Shown: in pieces, positions 9,453 to 19,397 of the stretch
How the letters are laid out: each line of letters begins with the position of its first letter
How positions within the stretch are numbered: the stretch's first letter is position 1
DNA from: an uncultured Sulfurovum sp.
Lineage (GTDB): Bacteria; Campylobacterota; Campylobacteria; Campylobacterales; Sulfurovaceae
Reading direction: 5' to 3'
Assembly: GCA_902727895.1 (NCBI GenBank)
Contig: CACVAP010000083.1
Span: forward strand, 1 to 64,000
DNA: 64,000 nucleotides
Notes under the pieces: generated by a model
Told to the model about the DNA's origin: nothing
Databases searched by the model: none
What the model saw: the letters and a program-made list of their open reading frames with translations, nothing else
Translations under genes and position numbers: made by a program

Positions 9453-10862
9453 ATGCCAAAATTAAAAAAAGTCGCTATTTTAGGACGACCAAACGTAGGG
9501 AAAAGTTCCCTTTTCAATAGACTCCTTAGACAAAGAGATGCCATTACTTCAGATGTTGTGGGAACCACTCGTGATATTAAAAAGCGTATGGTGACCATTT
9601 CTGGGAACCGTGATTTTGAAGTCATAGATACAGGTGGGATTGATGATAGTACTGAAATGTTCGCTACTGTCAAAAAACTCTCATTACGTGCTGCTGATGA
9701 AGCTGATATTATCATTTACCTTGTTGATGGTAAAAATATCCCTGAAGAAGAAGACAGAGAGTTATTTTACCAGCTCCAAGACCTAAACAAACCAATTGCA
9801 CTGGTTGTTAACAAAATAGACAATGATAAAGATGAATCAGTACGCTACTGGGACTTTTTAGAATTCGGTGCTGACAGAACTTTTCCTATGTCTGTAAGTC
9901 ATAACCGTTATATGAATGACTTTTATGCATGGCTTGATGAATATATTCCTCAGCGCGAAGAAGAAGATCAAGGTTTAAAACTAGAAGAAGACAGTGAACT
10001 TTCATTTGAAGAAATTGTTGACATGGTTCAAGTTGAAGAAGTAGAGATAGAAGATAAAGACATTAAAGTAGCTATTATTGGTCGTGTAAACACAGGTAAA
10101 AGTTCTCTACTTAATGCTTTTTTAAATGAAGAACGTGTTGTAGTTTCACCTGTAGCAGGAACAACTATTGACCCTGTAGATGAATCTTTAGAATACCAAG
10201 ATAGAAAAATCACTTTCGTAGATACAGCAGGTATTCGAAAGCGTAGTAAAATCTTAGGTATTGAGAAATATGCCTTTGGACGGACAGAAGAGATGCTTGA
10301 ACAAGCTGATATAGCCCTACTAATCATAGATGCTACTGTTGGCGTATTAGAGCTAGATGAGCGTGTTGCCAACCTTATTGAGAAACATAAACTAGGTTGT
10401 ATGATTGTCCTTAATAAATGGGATATACATAAAGATGATGAAGAGACTTATACTAAAGCAGTTGAAGATATTCGTGATCAATTAAAATTTTTACACTATG
10501 CCCCACTTATTACTATTTCTGCAAAAACTGGATTAAGAGTGCATAAAATTTTAGATGATATCGTAGCCATCTATGAACGTTATAAACAAAGAATTCCAAC
10601 CTCTACACTGAATGAAGTTCTTAAATATGCAACAACAAGACACCATCCACCTACAGTTAATGGTGGTGTAGTTAGTATTAAGTTTGCTACCCAATATGAG
10701 ACAAAACCACCGAAGATTGCTATTATTACAAATAGACCTGATGGAATTCACTTCTCATATAAACGTTACTTATCTAATGTATTTAGAGAGAAATTTGACT
10801 TTGTAGGGGTACCACTTGATATTAGTGGACGTAAACGTGGTCAACGTATGGATGATGACTAA
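9453..10862 (+). CDS. der: Ribosome biogenesis GTPase Der (EngA)
   Basis: Der has two tandem GTPase domains and matures the 50S subunit. The first P loop is GRPNVGKSSL (about 8-17) and the second GRVNTGKSSL (about 210-219). Each is followed by DTGG or DTAG and NKxD motifs, and a KH-like C-terminal domain ends in a basic DISGRKRGQRM. The 469 residues fit. An acidic linker rich in Glu joins the two G domains (about 168-205). No strong Shine-Dalgarno sequence precedes the ATG. Confidence 0.97.
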   Translation: MPKLKKVAILGRPNVGKSSLFNRLLRQRDAITSDVVGTTRDIKKRMVTISGNRDFEVIDTGGIDDSTEMFATVKKLSLRAADEADIIIYLVDGKNIPEEEDRELFYQLQDLNKPIALVVNKIDNDKDESVRYWDFLEFGADRTFPMSVSHNRYMNDFYAWLDEYIPQREEEDQGLKLEEDSELSFEEIVDMVQVEEVEIEDKDIKVAIIGRVNTGKSSLLNAFLNEERVVVSPVAGTTIDPVDESLEYQDRKITFVDTAGIRKRSKILGIEKYAFGRTEEMLEQADIALLIIDATVGVLELDERVANLIEKHKLGCMIVLNKWDIHKDDEETYTKAVEDIRDQLKFLHYAPLITISAKTGLRVHKILDDIVAIYERYKQRIPTSTLNEVLKYATTRHHPPTVNGGVVSIKFATQYETKPPKIAIITNRPDGIHFSYKRYLSNVFREKFDFVGVPLDISGRKRGQRMDDD

Positions 10863-10883
10863 ACTATAAATTCCAATTGAGAG

Positions 10884-10910
10884 GGTGTAGCTAAAAAAGC
10901 TACACCTTTT
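10884..10910. terminator. Intrinsic terminator after der (may serve both strands)
   Basis: A perfect 9-bp stem GGTGTAGCT (10884-10892) / AGCTACACC (10898-10906) with an A5 loop is followed by TTTT on the plus strand. It lies between the stops of der and the convergent GGDEF-EAL gene. Confidence 0.8.
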
Positions 10911-12789
10911 ACTCATGCTTTTTATCTAGTGCCTCATAAGGTTCAGCTTTTGAGAAATACCAACCCTGCCCAAACTTAACACCAAAACTTTTTAAAATAT
11001 CAACAACTTCTTGATTATCAATAAACTCTGCAATCACTTCAATATCGTTTTGCTCACAAAAAGATGCAAAAGTTTTCACAAGACTATAAGCACGTTTATC
11101 ATGATGAATTTCTTTAATAATACTACCATCAATTTTTAAGAAATCAATAGAGAGTTTTAAAAGGTGGTTTAAGTTTGAATGACCAGAACCAAAGTCATCA
11201 ATACATATTTTATAACCAAAAAGTTTTAATTTCTGAATAGAGAGTTCAACTCTCTTATAATCAACACTTTTATTCTCTAAAATCTCTACCAAAAGTCTAT
11301 CAGAGAGATCAGAGTTTTGTGCTAAAATTGATAGAATTGCATCATTTACTAAATCATCAGCAGAGAGATTAATAGATATACTCATTTTACTGTCTTTTCT
11401 TAACATATCAATATTGAACTCAATCACTCTTTTAGTTAAGTGTGTATATAAATATGAGTCTTCTAAGTCTGGTAAAATTTTATCAGGGAAAATAATATTA
11501 TCACCGTCTTCAATTCTAAGTAATGCCTCATAATGATGTAAAGCACTTGTTTCTAAATCTCGAATAGGCTGATAATAACAAACCAGTTTATCTGACTCAA
11601 TCATCTCTTTTAATTTTTCTCTGTAAAGTCTTTTTGGCTGAGAAATATCAAAGTAGCTAATTCTATTTCGACCATTATGTTTTGCCTCATACAATGCTGT
11701 ATCAGCCTTGTGTATAACATCTTGTAATGATTTTTGAATTTCTGTATTTAATAATACACCCATTGAAATACTTAAATTGAATTTTTCGTCACCTATTTCA
11801 AAATTCGCTCTATAAACAGCCAGCTTAATCTCTTCTAAAAGTTTTCTTAACTCTTTTTCAGTCCTAGTATCCTTATCTAATAAAAGTAAAAATTCTTCAC
11901 CTGAATATTGAATAAACTTATCATCTCTCTTTAAAAAGGTAACTATTATTTTAATAATCTCAGTAATTACCTTATCACCATTCTTTTGTCCATGCCTATT
12001 ATTCACTCTTTTAAAAAAATCTATATCAGCTAAGGCTACATAGTACTTCTTGAAGTTAATCTTTTGCTGGTTATCAATCATGTACATTCTAGTTAGGGTA
12101 TTTGTTTCTGAATTATGATAAACTGTATATTTGGCATAACGGGTACTAATCATATAAAATATTAATAAAAAGATTAAAATTAAAACTAAAATCAGTAAAT
12201 AACTTAAGACTTTAACACTTACGTCTAGAACAGCTGTCAAACGATTTTCAGTATAATCAATAACTAAAAGTGCAACTGTTTTATTTTTTTCAACAATAGG
12301 CTTTAGTAAAGTAAAAGAAAGTTCAGCAACATCCTCTTGGATCAAAATTCTTTTTCTCTGATTTTTGATAACTTGATTAAAAACTTTTGAGTTCTCAACA
12401 ATAAATACCTCATTAAACGAAGAGTATTCTTCATTATCTGTATCCAATAAAAAGAAATAATTTTCTCCAGATAGATAAAGAACATAGAGGGATTTAATAT
12501 CCTTACTCTTAATAAGACCTAATGTTTTTTCATTTTCATCTCTTAGAATTTTATTTTCAATATTCGAAGGAACAAATTTACCATTTTTTTTAACTATTTT
12601 AGAAAGAACATTTGAAGAGGTGTCGTCAAGAAGACCAATAGCCTCATTAAAAAGTGCTCTTTTTATATAATTTTCATAAACTTCAATATTCTTATAAGTA
12701 TTTGATAAGACTAGAAGTAACACCATATAGGCAAGTATTACATAGAAATAAATTCTGTTATTGTTAAAAAAATTAAATCGATTATTCAC
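10909..12789 (-). CDS. Membrane GGDEF-EAL protein (c-di-GMP turnover)
   Basis: The 626-residue protein has an N-terminal membrane helix (about 10-28), a periplasmic sensor region, and a second helix (about 190-212). A GGDEF domain follows with the active-site motif changed to SGEEF (about 295-299), then an EAL domain with YEALLR (about 420-425), IDDFGSGHSN, LKIDGS and IAEFID. The EAL catalytic residues look complete, so phosphodiesterase activity is likely. Cyclase activity is uncertain because the first Gly of the motif is Ser. A small periplasmic protein lies 113 nt upstream in the same direction and may be its sensor partner. Confidence 0.92.
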   Translation of the reverse strand: MNNRFNFFNNNRIYFYVILAYMVLLLVLSNTYKNIEVYENYIKRALFNEAIGLLDDTSSNVLSKIVKKNGKFVPSNIENKILRDENEKTLGLIKSKDIKSLYVLYLSGENYFFLLDTDNEEYSSFNEVFIVENSKVFNQVIKNQRKRILIQEDVAELSFTLLKPIVEKNKTVALLVIDYTENRLTAVLDVSVKVLSYLLILVLILIFLLIFYMISTRYAKYTVYHNSETNTLTRMYMIDNQQKINFKKYYVALADIDFFKRVNNRHGQKNGDKVITEIIKIIVTFLKRDDKFIQYSGEEFLLLLDKDTRTEKELRKLLEEIKLAVYRANFEIGDEKFNLSISMGVLLNTEIQKSLQDVIHKADTALYEAKHNGRNRISYFDISQPKRLYREKLKEMIESDKLVCYYQPIRDLETSALHHYEALLRIEDGDNIIFPDKILPDLEDSYLYTHLTKRVIEFNIDMLRKDSKMSISINLSADDLVNDAILSILAQNSDLSDRLLVEILENKSVDYKRVELSIQKLKLFGYKICIDDFGSGHSNLNHLLKLSIDFLKIDGSIIKEIHHDKRAYSLVKTFASFCEQNDIEVIAEFIDNQEVVDILKSFGVKFGQGWYFSKAEPYEALDKKHE

Positions 12790-12902
12790 AATTCTTCCTA
12801 TAAGTGTTTTATTATGGACTATTCTAACATAAAAATGTGCCTAATTGTGAATATTAAATAATTAGCTTTAGATTAAAGCAAATTATAATAGATTTTAAAT
12901 CT

Positions 12903-13325
12903 CTATTTTATATTTTTCAAGAGTGCCTCTGCACTTAGTTGCCAATCATGAATCAAGTGTTTCTTAAAGTTTGAAGCAAGTTTCAAACCATTCATTTCTA
13001 AGCGTTCTTGCACAAAAACTATTTGGGTTCTACCTTTTCTTATATAAATAGCCCCTATGCTATTCTTATGAGTTTTCAAAGATTTATAGGAATCTACAAT
13101 CGTTAATTTCTTTTTATCAGGTTTTTTAGAAAACAAGAGAATATCTGCTTCTTTAAATGAAGTAAAATTTAAGTTTCCCTTCAGTTTAATCCTATTGTTG
13201 GTAGTATAAAAGCTTAAAGTCTTATTTGACTTAATGCCTAAAAGTGCTTTATTTACTTTGGCTAAATCTAACTCAGCAAAAACAAAAATGGGTAAAAATA
13301 ATAGTATAAGTAATATTTTTTTCAT
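12903..13325 (-). CDS. Periplasmic hypothetical, binding-protein-like
   Basis: The 140-residue protein has a signal peptide (MKKILLILLFLPIFVFA, cleavage near 17). The mature part contains DILLFSKKPDKKK, then GAIYIRKGRTQIVFVQERLE. This resembles small periplasmic proteins derived from solute-binding folds, or YfiR-type regulators that sit beside c-di-GMP enzymes, but the likeness is weak. It precedes the GGDEF-EAL gene in the same direction, so a sensory partnership with its periplasmic region is a reasonable inference. I do not recognise a family with certainty. Confidence 0.6.
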   Translation of the reverse strand: MKKILLILLFLPIFVFAELDLAKVNKALLGIKSNKTLSFYTTNNRIKLKGNLNFTSFKEADILLFSKKPDKKKLTIVDSYKSLKTHKNSIGAIYIRKGRTQIVFVQERLEMNGLKLASNFKKHLIHDWQLSAEALLKNIK

Positions 13326-13448
13326 AACTTAATCCTTTCATCATTTCTTTAAATTATCATACTATAAAACATCATAAAACATTATAAAATATATATATTA
13401 AAAATTTTTTAGAAGAAAATATAAACAATCATAAAATGATTTTTTAGC

Positions 13449-13454
13449 TATACT
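13449..13454 (+). promoter_or_regulatory. -10 element of trpS
   Basis: TATACT lies 25 nt before the trpS ATG, with AAGGA about 7 nt before the ATG. It has the common epsilonproteobacterial form with a weak -35. Confidence 0.5.
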
Positions 13455-13479
13455 TACAACATTATTTTTAAGGAAAACT

Positions 13480-14445
13480 ATGCGTGTACTAACAGGAATT
13501 CAAGCATCAGGTAAACTACATATAGGAAACTATTTTGGTGCTATGAAACCCATGATTGAGCTTCAAGAAAAAGAAGAACTTTTTACTTTTATTGCGAACT
13601 ATCATTCACTCACAACATCAAAAGATGCAAAGCTATTAAGAGAACTTACTTTTGATGCTGCTGTGGATTATTTATCACTAGGAATAAATCCTGAAAAAAC
13701 AACTTTTTGGGTTCAAAGTGATGTACCACAAGTACTTGAACTCTACTGGATGCTCTCTAAATTTACCCCTATGGGACTACTTGAAAGAGCCCATTCATAC
13801 AAAGATAAAGTAGCAAAAGGGATTACAGCTAACCATGCTCTTTTCTCTTATCCAGTCCTTATGGCTGCTGATATACTCTTACTTGATACAGAAAAGGTTC
13901 CTGTAGGTAAAGACCAAATTCAACATGTTGAAATGACCCGTGATATTGCTACAAAATTCAACAATGAATATGGAGAAATTTTTACTTTACCTGAACATGT
14001 TGTGAATGATGAAGTAGCTACTATTCCAGGAATTGATGGTCAAAAAATGTCAAAGTCTTATGATAATGCCATTGATATTTTTATGGAAACTGAAAAGAAA
14101 TTACAAAAACGTTGTAATAAAATCCTTTCATCTTCAACTCCTCTAGGTGAACCTTTAGAATATGATGGATGTCATATTTATAATCTTGCTTCTTTATTTT
14201 TAGATGAACAAAGAAAACTTGAACTTCAAGCACGTTATAAAGGTGGAGAAGAAGGATATGGTCACTTCAAAAAATATCTTAAAGAGTTAATCTGGGATGA
14301 GTTTTCTGAAGCCAGAGAAAAACGTGAAATGTATTTAAATAATCCTGATTTAGTGAAAGACATCTTAAGTGATGGTGCTAAAAAGATGAGAATTATCGCT
14401 GATGAGAAGATGCTTCAAGTGCGTAATGCTGTAGGGATTTTATAA
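13480..14445 (+). CDS. trpS: Tryptophanyl-tRNA synthetase
   Basis: TrpS charges tRNA-Trp. The 321-residue class I synthetase has the HIGH-like motif HIGN (16-19) in GKLHIGNYFG, and the KMSKS loop at about 189-193 (QKMSKSYD). The tryptophan pocket region MAADILLLDTEKVPVGKDQIQHVE is typical. The length is normal. Its stop overlaps the stop of the convergent murI by 6 nt. Confidence 0.97.
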   Translation: MRVLTGIQASGKLHIGNYFGAMKPMIELQEKEELFTFIANYHSLTTSKDAKLLRELTFDAAVDYLSLGINPEKTTFWVQSDVPQVLELYWMLSKFTPMGLLERAHSYKDKVAKGITANHALFSYPVLMAADILLLDTEKVPVGKDQIQHVEMTRDIATKFNNEYGEIFTLPEHVVNDEVATIPGIDGQKMSKSYDNAIDIFMETEKKLQKRCNKILSSSTPLGEPLEYDGCHIYNLASLFLDEQRKLELQARYKGGEEGYGHFKKYLKELIWDEFSEAREKREMYLNNPDLVKDILSDGAKKMRIIADEKMLQVRNAVGIL

Positions 14446-15177
14446 CCAAGTATCAGCTATTTTTCTTAAACCAGCCACATTATCTGAAGCAAATATTTTT
14501 AAATTTGCTTCATCTTCTTTTACTTCTAAATCATATCTTGCTTCTAAATACTGAACAATCGCTTCTCCTGAATGAATCAGTAAAGGCTTATTTTCAAAAT
14601 ATCTTAACAATGCATTTCCAATAAGAGGAAAATGGGTACAACCCAAAATAATTGCCTTAGGTTTTTCAATATCTGAAAAGTAATGATTCATTGTCGCATC
14701 TAAAAGCTTCCCATTAAAAATACCTTCTTCTACTAAAGGAACAAAAAGCCCTGTCTGTAAAGAAGTAATATTAGTATGTCCCAACTTTTCAAGTGCTTTT
14801 TCATAACGTTTAGAATTAATGGTCGCACGTGTTGCCATAATTAAAATATTATCATCTTTCCTTAAACTAGCATTTTCAAGTGCCATGACCCCAGGTTCAA
14901 TAACACCCAATACAGGATAATTACTCTGAGCATTCATTTCAGGTAAGGCATAAGCAGAGACTGTATTACAAGCTGTAATCAGTAAGTCAATGTCAAAGTT
15001 ATTAAAAAATTCGAGTGCTTCTAGGGAGTATCGGATTATAGTATTTTGATCTTTTGGACCATAGGGGACACGCGCTGTGTCTCCGTAGTAAATAATCTCA
15101 TCAAAAAGATTATGAGCAAGAAGGGATTTAACAACGCTTAGACCCCCTGCTCCTGAGTCAAAAACGCCTATTTTCAT
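14440..15177 (-). CDS. murI: Glutamate racemase
   Basis: MurI converts L- to D-glutamate for peptidoglycan. The 245 residues start with IGVFDSGAGGLSV (3-15). The two catalytic cysteines are in ITACNTVSAYALPE (about 67-80) and ILGCTHFPLIG (about 175-185). It lies 32 nt downstream of rho in the same direction and may be read from the rho promoter. Confidence 0.96.
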   Translation of the reverse strand: MKIGVFDSGAGGLSVVKSLLAHNLFDEIIYYGDTARVPYGPKDQNTIIRYSLEALEFFNNFDIDLLITACNTVSAYALPEMNAQSNYPVLGVIEPGVMALENASLRKDDNILIMATRATINSKRYEKALEKLGHTNITSLQTGLFVPLVEEGIFNGKLLDATMNHYFSDIEKPKAIILGCTHFPLIGNALLRYFENKPLLIHSGEAIVQYLEARYDLEVKEDEANLKIFASDNVAGLRKIADTWL

Positions 15178-15209
15178 ATTATTATATTTGTATAGCTAAA
15201 AACTATACA

Positions 15210-16535
15210 CTACTCGTTCATCATGGCTAAGAATTCTGCATTATTCTTAGTCTTGTTCATTTTAGAGAAAAGGAATTTTAATCCCTCTACATCTTCCATA
15301 TTTTGCATCGCATTTCTAATTGCCCATACTTTTTGAAGATCTTCAGCACTTACCATAAGCTCTTCTTTTCTTGTTCCAGATTTAGTAACATCAATGGCAG
15401 GGTAAATTCTTCTTTCAGAAACATAACGGTTAAGTACTACTTCTGAGTTACCTGTACCTTTAAACTCTTCAAAAATTACTTCATCCATTCTACTACCAGT
15501 ATCAATTAAGGCTGTAGCAATAATGGTTAAAGAACCACCTTCTTCAATATTTCTAGCAGCACCAAAGAAACGTTTTGGTTTATGTAATGCATTTGCATCC
15601 ACACCACCAGAGAGTACTTTACCAGAACTTGGTGTTACTGTATTGTAGGCACGAGCAAGTCTTGTAATTGAATCTAAAAGAATAATTACATCTTTTCCAG
15701 ACTCAACACGTCTTTTTGCTTTTTCAATAACCATTTCAGCTGTTCTAACATGGTTTTGGGCAGGTAAATCAAAAGTAGAAGAATAAACTTCACCTTGAAC
15801 TGAACGCTGCATATCTGTTACTTCTTCTGGTCTTTCATCTACTAAAAGTACCATTAGTGATGCCTCTGGATTATTATGTGTAATTCCATGTGCTAACTCT
15901 TTAAGAAGCTCTGTTTTACCAGTTCTTGGTGGGGCAACTACCAATGCTCTTTGTCCTTTACCAATAGGGGTAAAAAGATCAAGTACTCTACCTGTGAGTT
16001 TCGTTGGACTGTATTCAAGTTTAAGTTGATCTGTTGCATAAAGAGGTGTTAAGTTATCAAAAAGAGGTCTTTTTTTAGACTCTTCTGGTGGTAAGTAATT
16101 AATAGCTTCAATTTTAAGTAAAGCATAGTATTTCTCTTGGTCTTTAGGTTGTCTAACTTGACCTGTTACAATATCACCATTTCTAAGTGCAAAACGCTTG
16201 ATTTGTGTACCACTTACATAGGTGTCATTTTGAGAGTTTGCAAAGTTTCCATCTTCTGATCGAAGGAAACCATAACCATCATTCATTACTTCTAAAATAC
16301 CTGTAAACAAGATGAATCCACCTTGAGTTACCTGTGACTTTAGAATTTCAAAAATGAGGTCTTTACGTTTATATTCATTTGGATTTTCTACTCTCTCTTT
16401 TAAGGCAATGGCAACTAAGTTTTCCATTGGCTCTTTTTGTAAATCTTCTACTTTATATCCATTTACTGGGACATGCGTTCTATTAGAACTTTTCTTATTA
16501 TTGTTATTTTGTTTTTTTGATTGCTGTTCGCTCAT
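15210..16535 (-). CDS. rho: Transcription termination factor Rho
   Basis: Rho is the hexameric RNA helicase that ends transcription. The 441 residues include a polar, Asn/Lys-rich N-terminal extension (about 1-30), an OSB/CSD RNA-binding domain ([15 protein letters not shown]...[11 protein letters not shown]) and a RecA-like ATPase with [14 protein letters not shown] as Walker [15 protein letters not shown] follows, then the Q- and R-loop region [14 protein letters not shown]. All expected blocks are present. Confidence 0.97.
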   Translation of the reverse strand: MSEQQSKKQNNNNKKSSNRTHVPVNGYKVEDLQKEPMENLVAIALKERVENPNEYKRKDLIFEILKSQVTQGGFILFTGILEVMNDGYGFLRSEDGNFANSQNDTYVSGTQIKRFALRNGDIVTGQVRQPKDQEKYYALLKIEAINYLPPEESKKRPLFDNLTPLYATDQLKLEYSPTKLTGRVLDLFTPIGKGQRALVVAPPRTGKTELLKELAHGITHNNPEASLMVLLVDERPEEVTDMQRSVQGEVYSSTFDLPAQNHVRTAEMVIEKAKRRVESGKDVIILLDSITRLARAYNTVTPSSGKVLSGGVDANALHKPKRFFGAARNIEEGGSLTIIATALIDTGSRMDEVIFEEFKGTGNSEVVLNRYVSERRIYPAIDVTKSGTRKEELMVSAEDLQKVWAIRNAMQNMEDVEGLKFLFSKMNKTKNNAEFLAMMNE

Positions 16536-16611
16536 AGGTCCTCTTAAAAGCTATTTGGGGATTTTGTAGTCTTTTTGTAGTATTACCATTATATTCAACT
16601 TATTGTTAAGT

Positions 16612-17013
16612 TTAGCCAAAAACTGAAGTTATTGCCATATATAACAGTGGAACATGTACTAATAAAGCTAAAAACTTCATGGTGAAGGTCAACTTCATAT
16701 CCATCATCTTTTGCAGTTCACTATCCATACTATCTAAATAATACTTTTGCCTAATTAATTCTATTTTAAAAAAAATATCAAATGTCTTAAGCACTAAAAT
16801 AGTAATACCATAAAAATTAAAAGCATCAAAATAAAGTAATGCTCCTAAAACAAAGTAAATAGAAGGATGTACCATAAAAAAAAGGAACACGGACTTCTCA
16901 TAATAGGTAAAAAGTTTATCAATCAGCAAGGATAAGGTATCAGCTCTATGTAGATAAAGTTCTAATAGTTCCAATAACACCATAGCGAAGAGTATTTGTA
17001 GCAATATTTCCAT
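16612..17013 (-). CDS. Small polytopic membrane protein
   Basis: The 133-residue protein has about four hydrophobic segments (near 1-18, 40-62, 65-82 and 110-130). I do not recognise it. It lies between rho and the HAD gene, is transcribed leftward, and has no close partner. It has no cofactor or Cys motif. It is likely an inner membrane protein; nothing more can be supported. Confidence 0.6.
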   Translation of the reverse strand: MEILLQILFAMVLLELLELYLHRADTLSLLIDKLFTYYEKSVFLFFMVHPSIYFVLGALLYFDAFNFYGITILVLKTFDIFFKIELIRQKYYLDSMDSELQKMMDMKLTFTMKFLALLVHVPLLYMAITSVFG

Positions 17014-17038
17014 GCTGAAAGTTTAGCAAACTCTTTGA

Positions 17039-17044
17039 TATAAT
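17039..17044 (+). promoter_or_regulatory. -10 element of the HAD phosphatase gene
   Basis: TATAAT ends 21 nt before the ATG at 17066, in the gap between two divergent genes. Confidence 0.5.
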
Positions 17045-17065
17045 ACTCTTTAAAAAAGATACTTA

Positions 17066-17893
17066 ATGCAAAAACTTTTTATTACTGATTTAGACCATAC
17101 TTTTTTACACAGCACACAAACTGTTAGCCAATTTTCAAAAGATATTTGGAACGAAAAAACTAAGCATGCCATGTTATCTATTGCTACAGCCAGAAGCTTT
17201 GCTAAAACAAATGATTTTTTAAAAGATCTTAAACTAAACTTTCCCCTCATTACACTTGATGGTGCCATGGTTGCTAACCGAGAAAAAAAGCTCATAGATT
17301 TAAATGTTTTAGACAAGGAGATTGGTGATTCTATTATTGAAGAGAGTAGGAAGTTTGATATTTTTCCTTATGTCATAGCATTAAATGATCATAAAAACTT
17401 AGATGAAACATTTGAAATACCCTCTCAACTAAATTACTACCAAGAACGTCTTATTAAAGAATCATATACCATGGACAAACGTTTGTCTTATGTTAAAAAT
17501 ATTAGAGGTGCAAAAGATACACTTAAACTGGTTTATATGGGAGAAGAAAAAGTATTACGACCTTTAGCTGAGCATCTATTAAAAGTGTTTTCAAATAGTA
17601 TTGAAATAAAATTAGCACCTGAAAACTACATGAACTGCTATTTTCTAACCATACTTCACCCATTGAGTGATAAAGCCCATGCTTTAGGTAAAGTACATGA
17701 GTATTTAAATGTTAATACCCAACATACAACCGTATTTGGCGATGGTCTTAATGACATAGGTATGTTTAAGTTAGCAGGGACAGCTGTGGCAGTAAATAAT
17801 GCTTTAGATGCTGTAAAAATTGAAGCTGATATTGTACTAGAAGAGAATAATGACCAAGATGCTGTAGCTAAATATTTACAAAAGAATATTTAG
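17066..17893 (+). CDS. HAD superfamily (Cof/IIB-like) phosphatase
   Basis: The 275-residue protein shows haloacid dehalogenase motif I as FITDLDHTFL (4-13) with the nucleophile and acid/base Asp pair, motif II around SIATARS, and motifs III/IV as VFGDGLNDIGMF near 225-236. The long insert between motifs II and III places it in the IIB (Cof-type) group, which acts on sugar phosphates and nucleotides such as FMN. The substrate cannot be read from sequence. The gene appears monocistronic. Confidence 0.88.
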   Translation: MQKLFITDLDHTFLHSTQTVSQFSKDIWNEKTKHAMLSIATARSFAKTNDFLKDLKLNFPLITLDGAMVANREKKLIDLNVLDKEIGDSIIEESRKFDIFPYVIALNDHKNLDETFEIPSQLNYYQERLIKESYTMDKRLSYVKNIRGAKDTLKLVYMGEEKVLRPLAEHLLKVFSNSIEIKLAPENYMNCYFLTILHPLSDKAHALGKVHEYLNVNTQHTTVFGDGLNDIGMFKLAGTAVAVNNALDAVKIEADIVLEENNDQDAVAKYLQKNI

Positions 17894-17909
17894 CAGTGAT
17901 TAAAGAAGA

Positions 17910-18587
17910 TTAAAAACTGATTTTATAACCCACACCATACTGATTTTTAATCAATTCTGTAGGTATTTTTTTACGTAAATTCTTAACCAATGTTCTAATA
18001 GATGAGTTGGTAATAACTTTATCAAACTCATCACCCCAAACATAAAAGAAAATTTCATCATCAGAACAGGGTGTTCCAGCTTTTTCAACTAAAAGTTCAA
18101 AAAGTTTTGACTCTCTTTTTGTTAAGAAAACTGACTCATCATTATGAAACAATGTTTTACTCTTAGTATCCCAAGCACAATCACAAGGTAAAGGAACAGA
18201 ACGTCCCCCATCTACTTTTTGTGATACTTTTTCCAAAGCGTTAATAAGATCTGAACGTAAGACAGGTTTAATTAAGTAAGATGAGAAATTCAATTCGACA
18301 ATATCTAATAATATCTCTCTATCTGAATGCGCTGTTAAAGCAATCATCGGGATAGTATCATTATCTTCACGAATTTTTCGGGCAAGTACAATACCACTCA
18401 TTTTAGGGATAAGTAAGTCCATAATAATAAGATGTATTTTATTTTCTTTGTACATTTTATAAGCCTCTTCACCATCTCTAGCGATGAAAACTTCTTTACA
18501 ACTTTCCTCTAGAAAGTAGGTGTACTTATCAATTATTGCTTCTTCGTCTTCTACATATAAAATATTTAAATTTTGTAATATCTTCAC
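17910..18587 (-). CDS. OmpR-type response regulator (orphan)
   Basis: The 225-residue protein has a receiver domain (about 1-120, phospho-acceptor Asp57 in LIIMDLLIP, Lys in LIKPV) and a winged-helix DNA-binding domain (about 140-225, ending SIRTLVKNLRKKIP...YGVGYKI). No histidine kinase gene adjoins it. Its start is followed upstream by a roughly 100-nt AT-rich gap that separates it from murU. The regulon is unknown. Confidence 0.9.
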   Translation of the reverse strand: MKILQNLNILYVEDEEAIIDKYTYFLEESCKEVFIARDGEEAYKMYKENKIHLIIMDLLIPKMSGIVLARKIREDNDTIPMIALTAHSDREILLDIVELNFSSYLIKPVLRSDLINALEKVSQKVDGGRSVPLPCDCAWDTKSKTLFHNDESVFLTKRESKLFELLVEKAGTPCSDDEIFFYVWGDEFDKVITNSSIRTLVKNLRKKIPTELIKNQYGVGYKISF

Positions 18588-18694
18588 TATAGCCCCTACT
18601 TTAAGTTAAATCTGCCAATAATTGCATAACATTGTGAAGCAATTGTGATTTATTTAATAAAAAATAATATATAATTTTACTTTAGTATGGAAAG

Positions 18695-19363
18695 TTACAT
18701 ATATTCATGTTGCGTATTATTTTTTAATATGTTATCTAACAATTCTAAACGTTCTGGTGTTCCAATATCATGCCAGCTTCCATCATGATACTCAGTTATA
18801 ACTTTATTTTTAACTACAGCATCAAATAATAATGGTGCCAAAGGAGCTTTACCATAACTAAGTGGCATGAATAATCTCTTTGAGTAGTAAGCTATTCCTG
18901 AAAAAGTGTATTTTTCATCTGTTCCAGTTAAAAGAAAATCACCTTTTAAATTGTGTTCTGGGTTTTTAACCAAAACCAAATGTGCTAATTTCTCCTCTGA
19001 AAGTTCAAAATTGTTACAATAGTTATAGTCTGTCCAAACATCTCCATTAACTACTAAAAAAGTGTCAGATAACTTATCTAAAGCCTTAACTATTCCCCCA
19101 GCTGTCTCCAAAGCACCTTCATTTTGTTCATCAGAAAAAAGAATGTTAACTCCAAATTTAGAACCATCCCCTAAATACTGAATAATTTGCTGACCCAAAT
19201 AAGCAACATTAATCACGATATCTGTAAATCCAGCTTCTTCAAGTTGTTCAATATGCCAGACGATAAGAGGCTTTCCTCCTATTTCTAAAAGTGGTTTTGG
19301 AGTATTGTTTGTGAGGGGTCTCATCCGACTTCCTAAGCCTGCTGCTAAAATCATTGCTGTCAT
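18695..19363 (-). CDS. murU: N-acetylmuramate 1-phosphate uridylyltransferase (MurU-like)
   Basis: The 222-residue nucleotidyltransferase begins with MILAAGLGSRMRPLT (4-18), the glycine-rich nucleotide-binding signature, followed by KPLLEIGGKPLI and VVNGDVWTD with the metal-binding Asp. Size and sequence fit MurU, which makes UDP-MurNAc from MurNAc 1-phosphate. The call is supported by the two genes upstream in the same operon, amgK and anmK. A glucose-1-phosphate thymidylyltransferase relative is the alternative if context is ignored. Confidence 0.85.
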   Translation of the reverse strand: MTAMILAAGLGSRMRPLTNNTPKPLLEIGGKPLIVWHIEQLEEAGFTDIVINVAYLGQQIIQYLGDGSKFGVNILFSDEQNEGALETAGGIVKALDKLSDTFLVVNGDVWTDYNYCNNFELSEEKLAHLVLVKNPEHNLKGDFLLTGTDEKYTFSGIAYYSKRLFMPLSYGKAPLAPLLFDAVVKNKVITEYHDGSWHDIGTPERLELLDNILKNNTQHEYM

Positions 19364-19397
19364 AAAAGTTCCCTAAAATTCATTTTTAATATTATAC

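Noticed and set aside
15190-15208. GTATAG/CTATAC hairpin between rho and murI as terminator
   Set aside because: Short stem and no T-tract on the relevant strand; it may only be chance.
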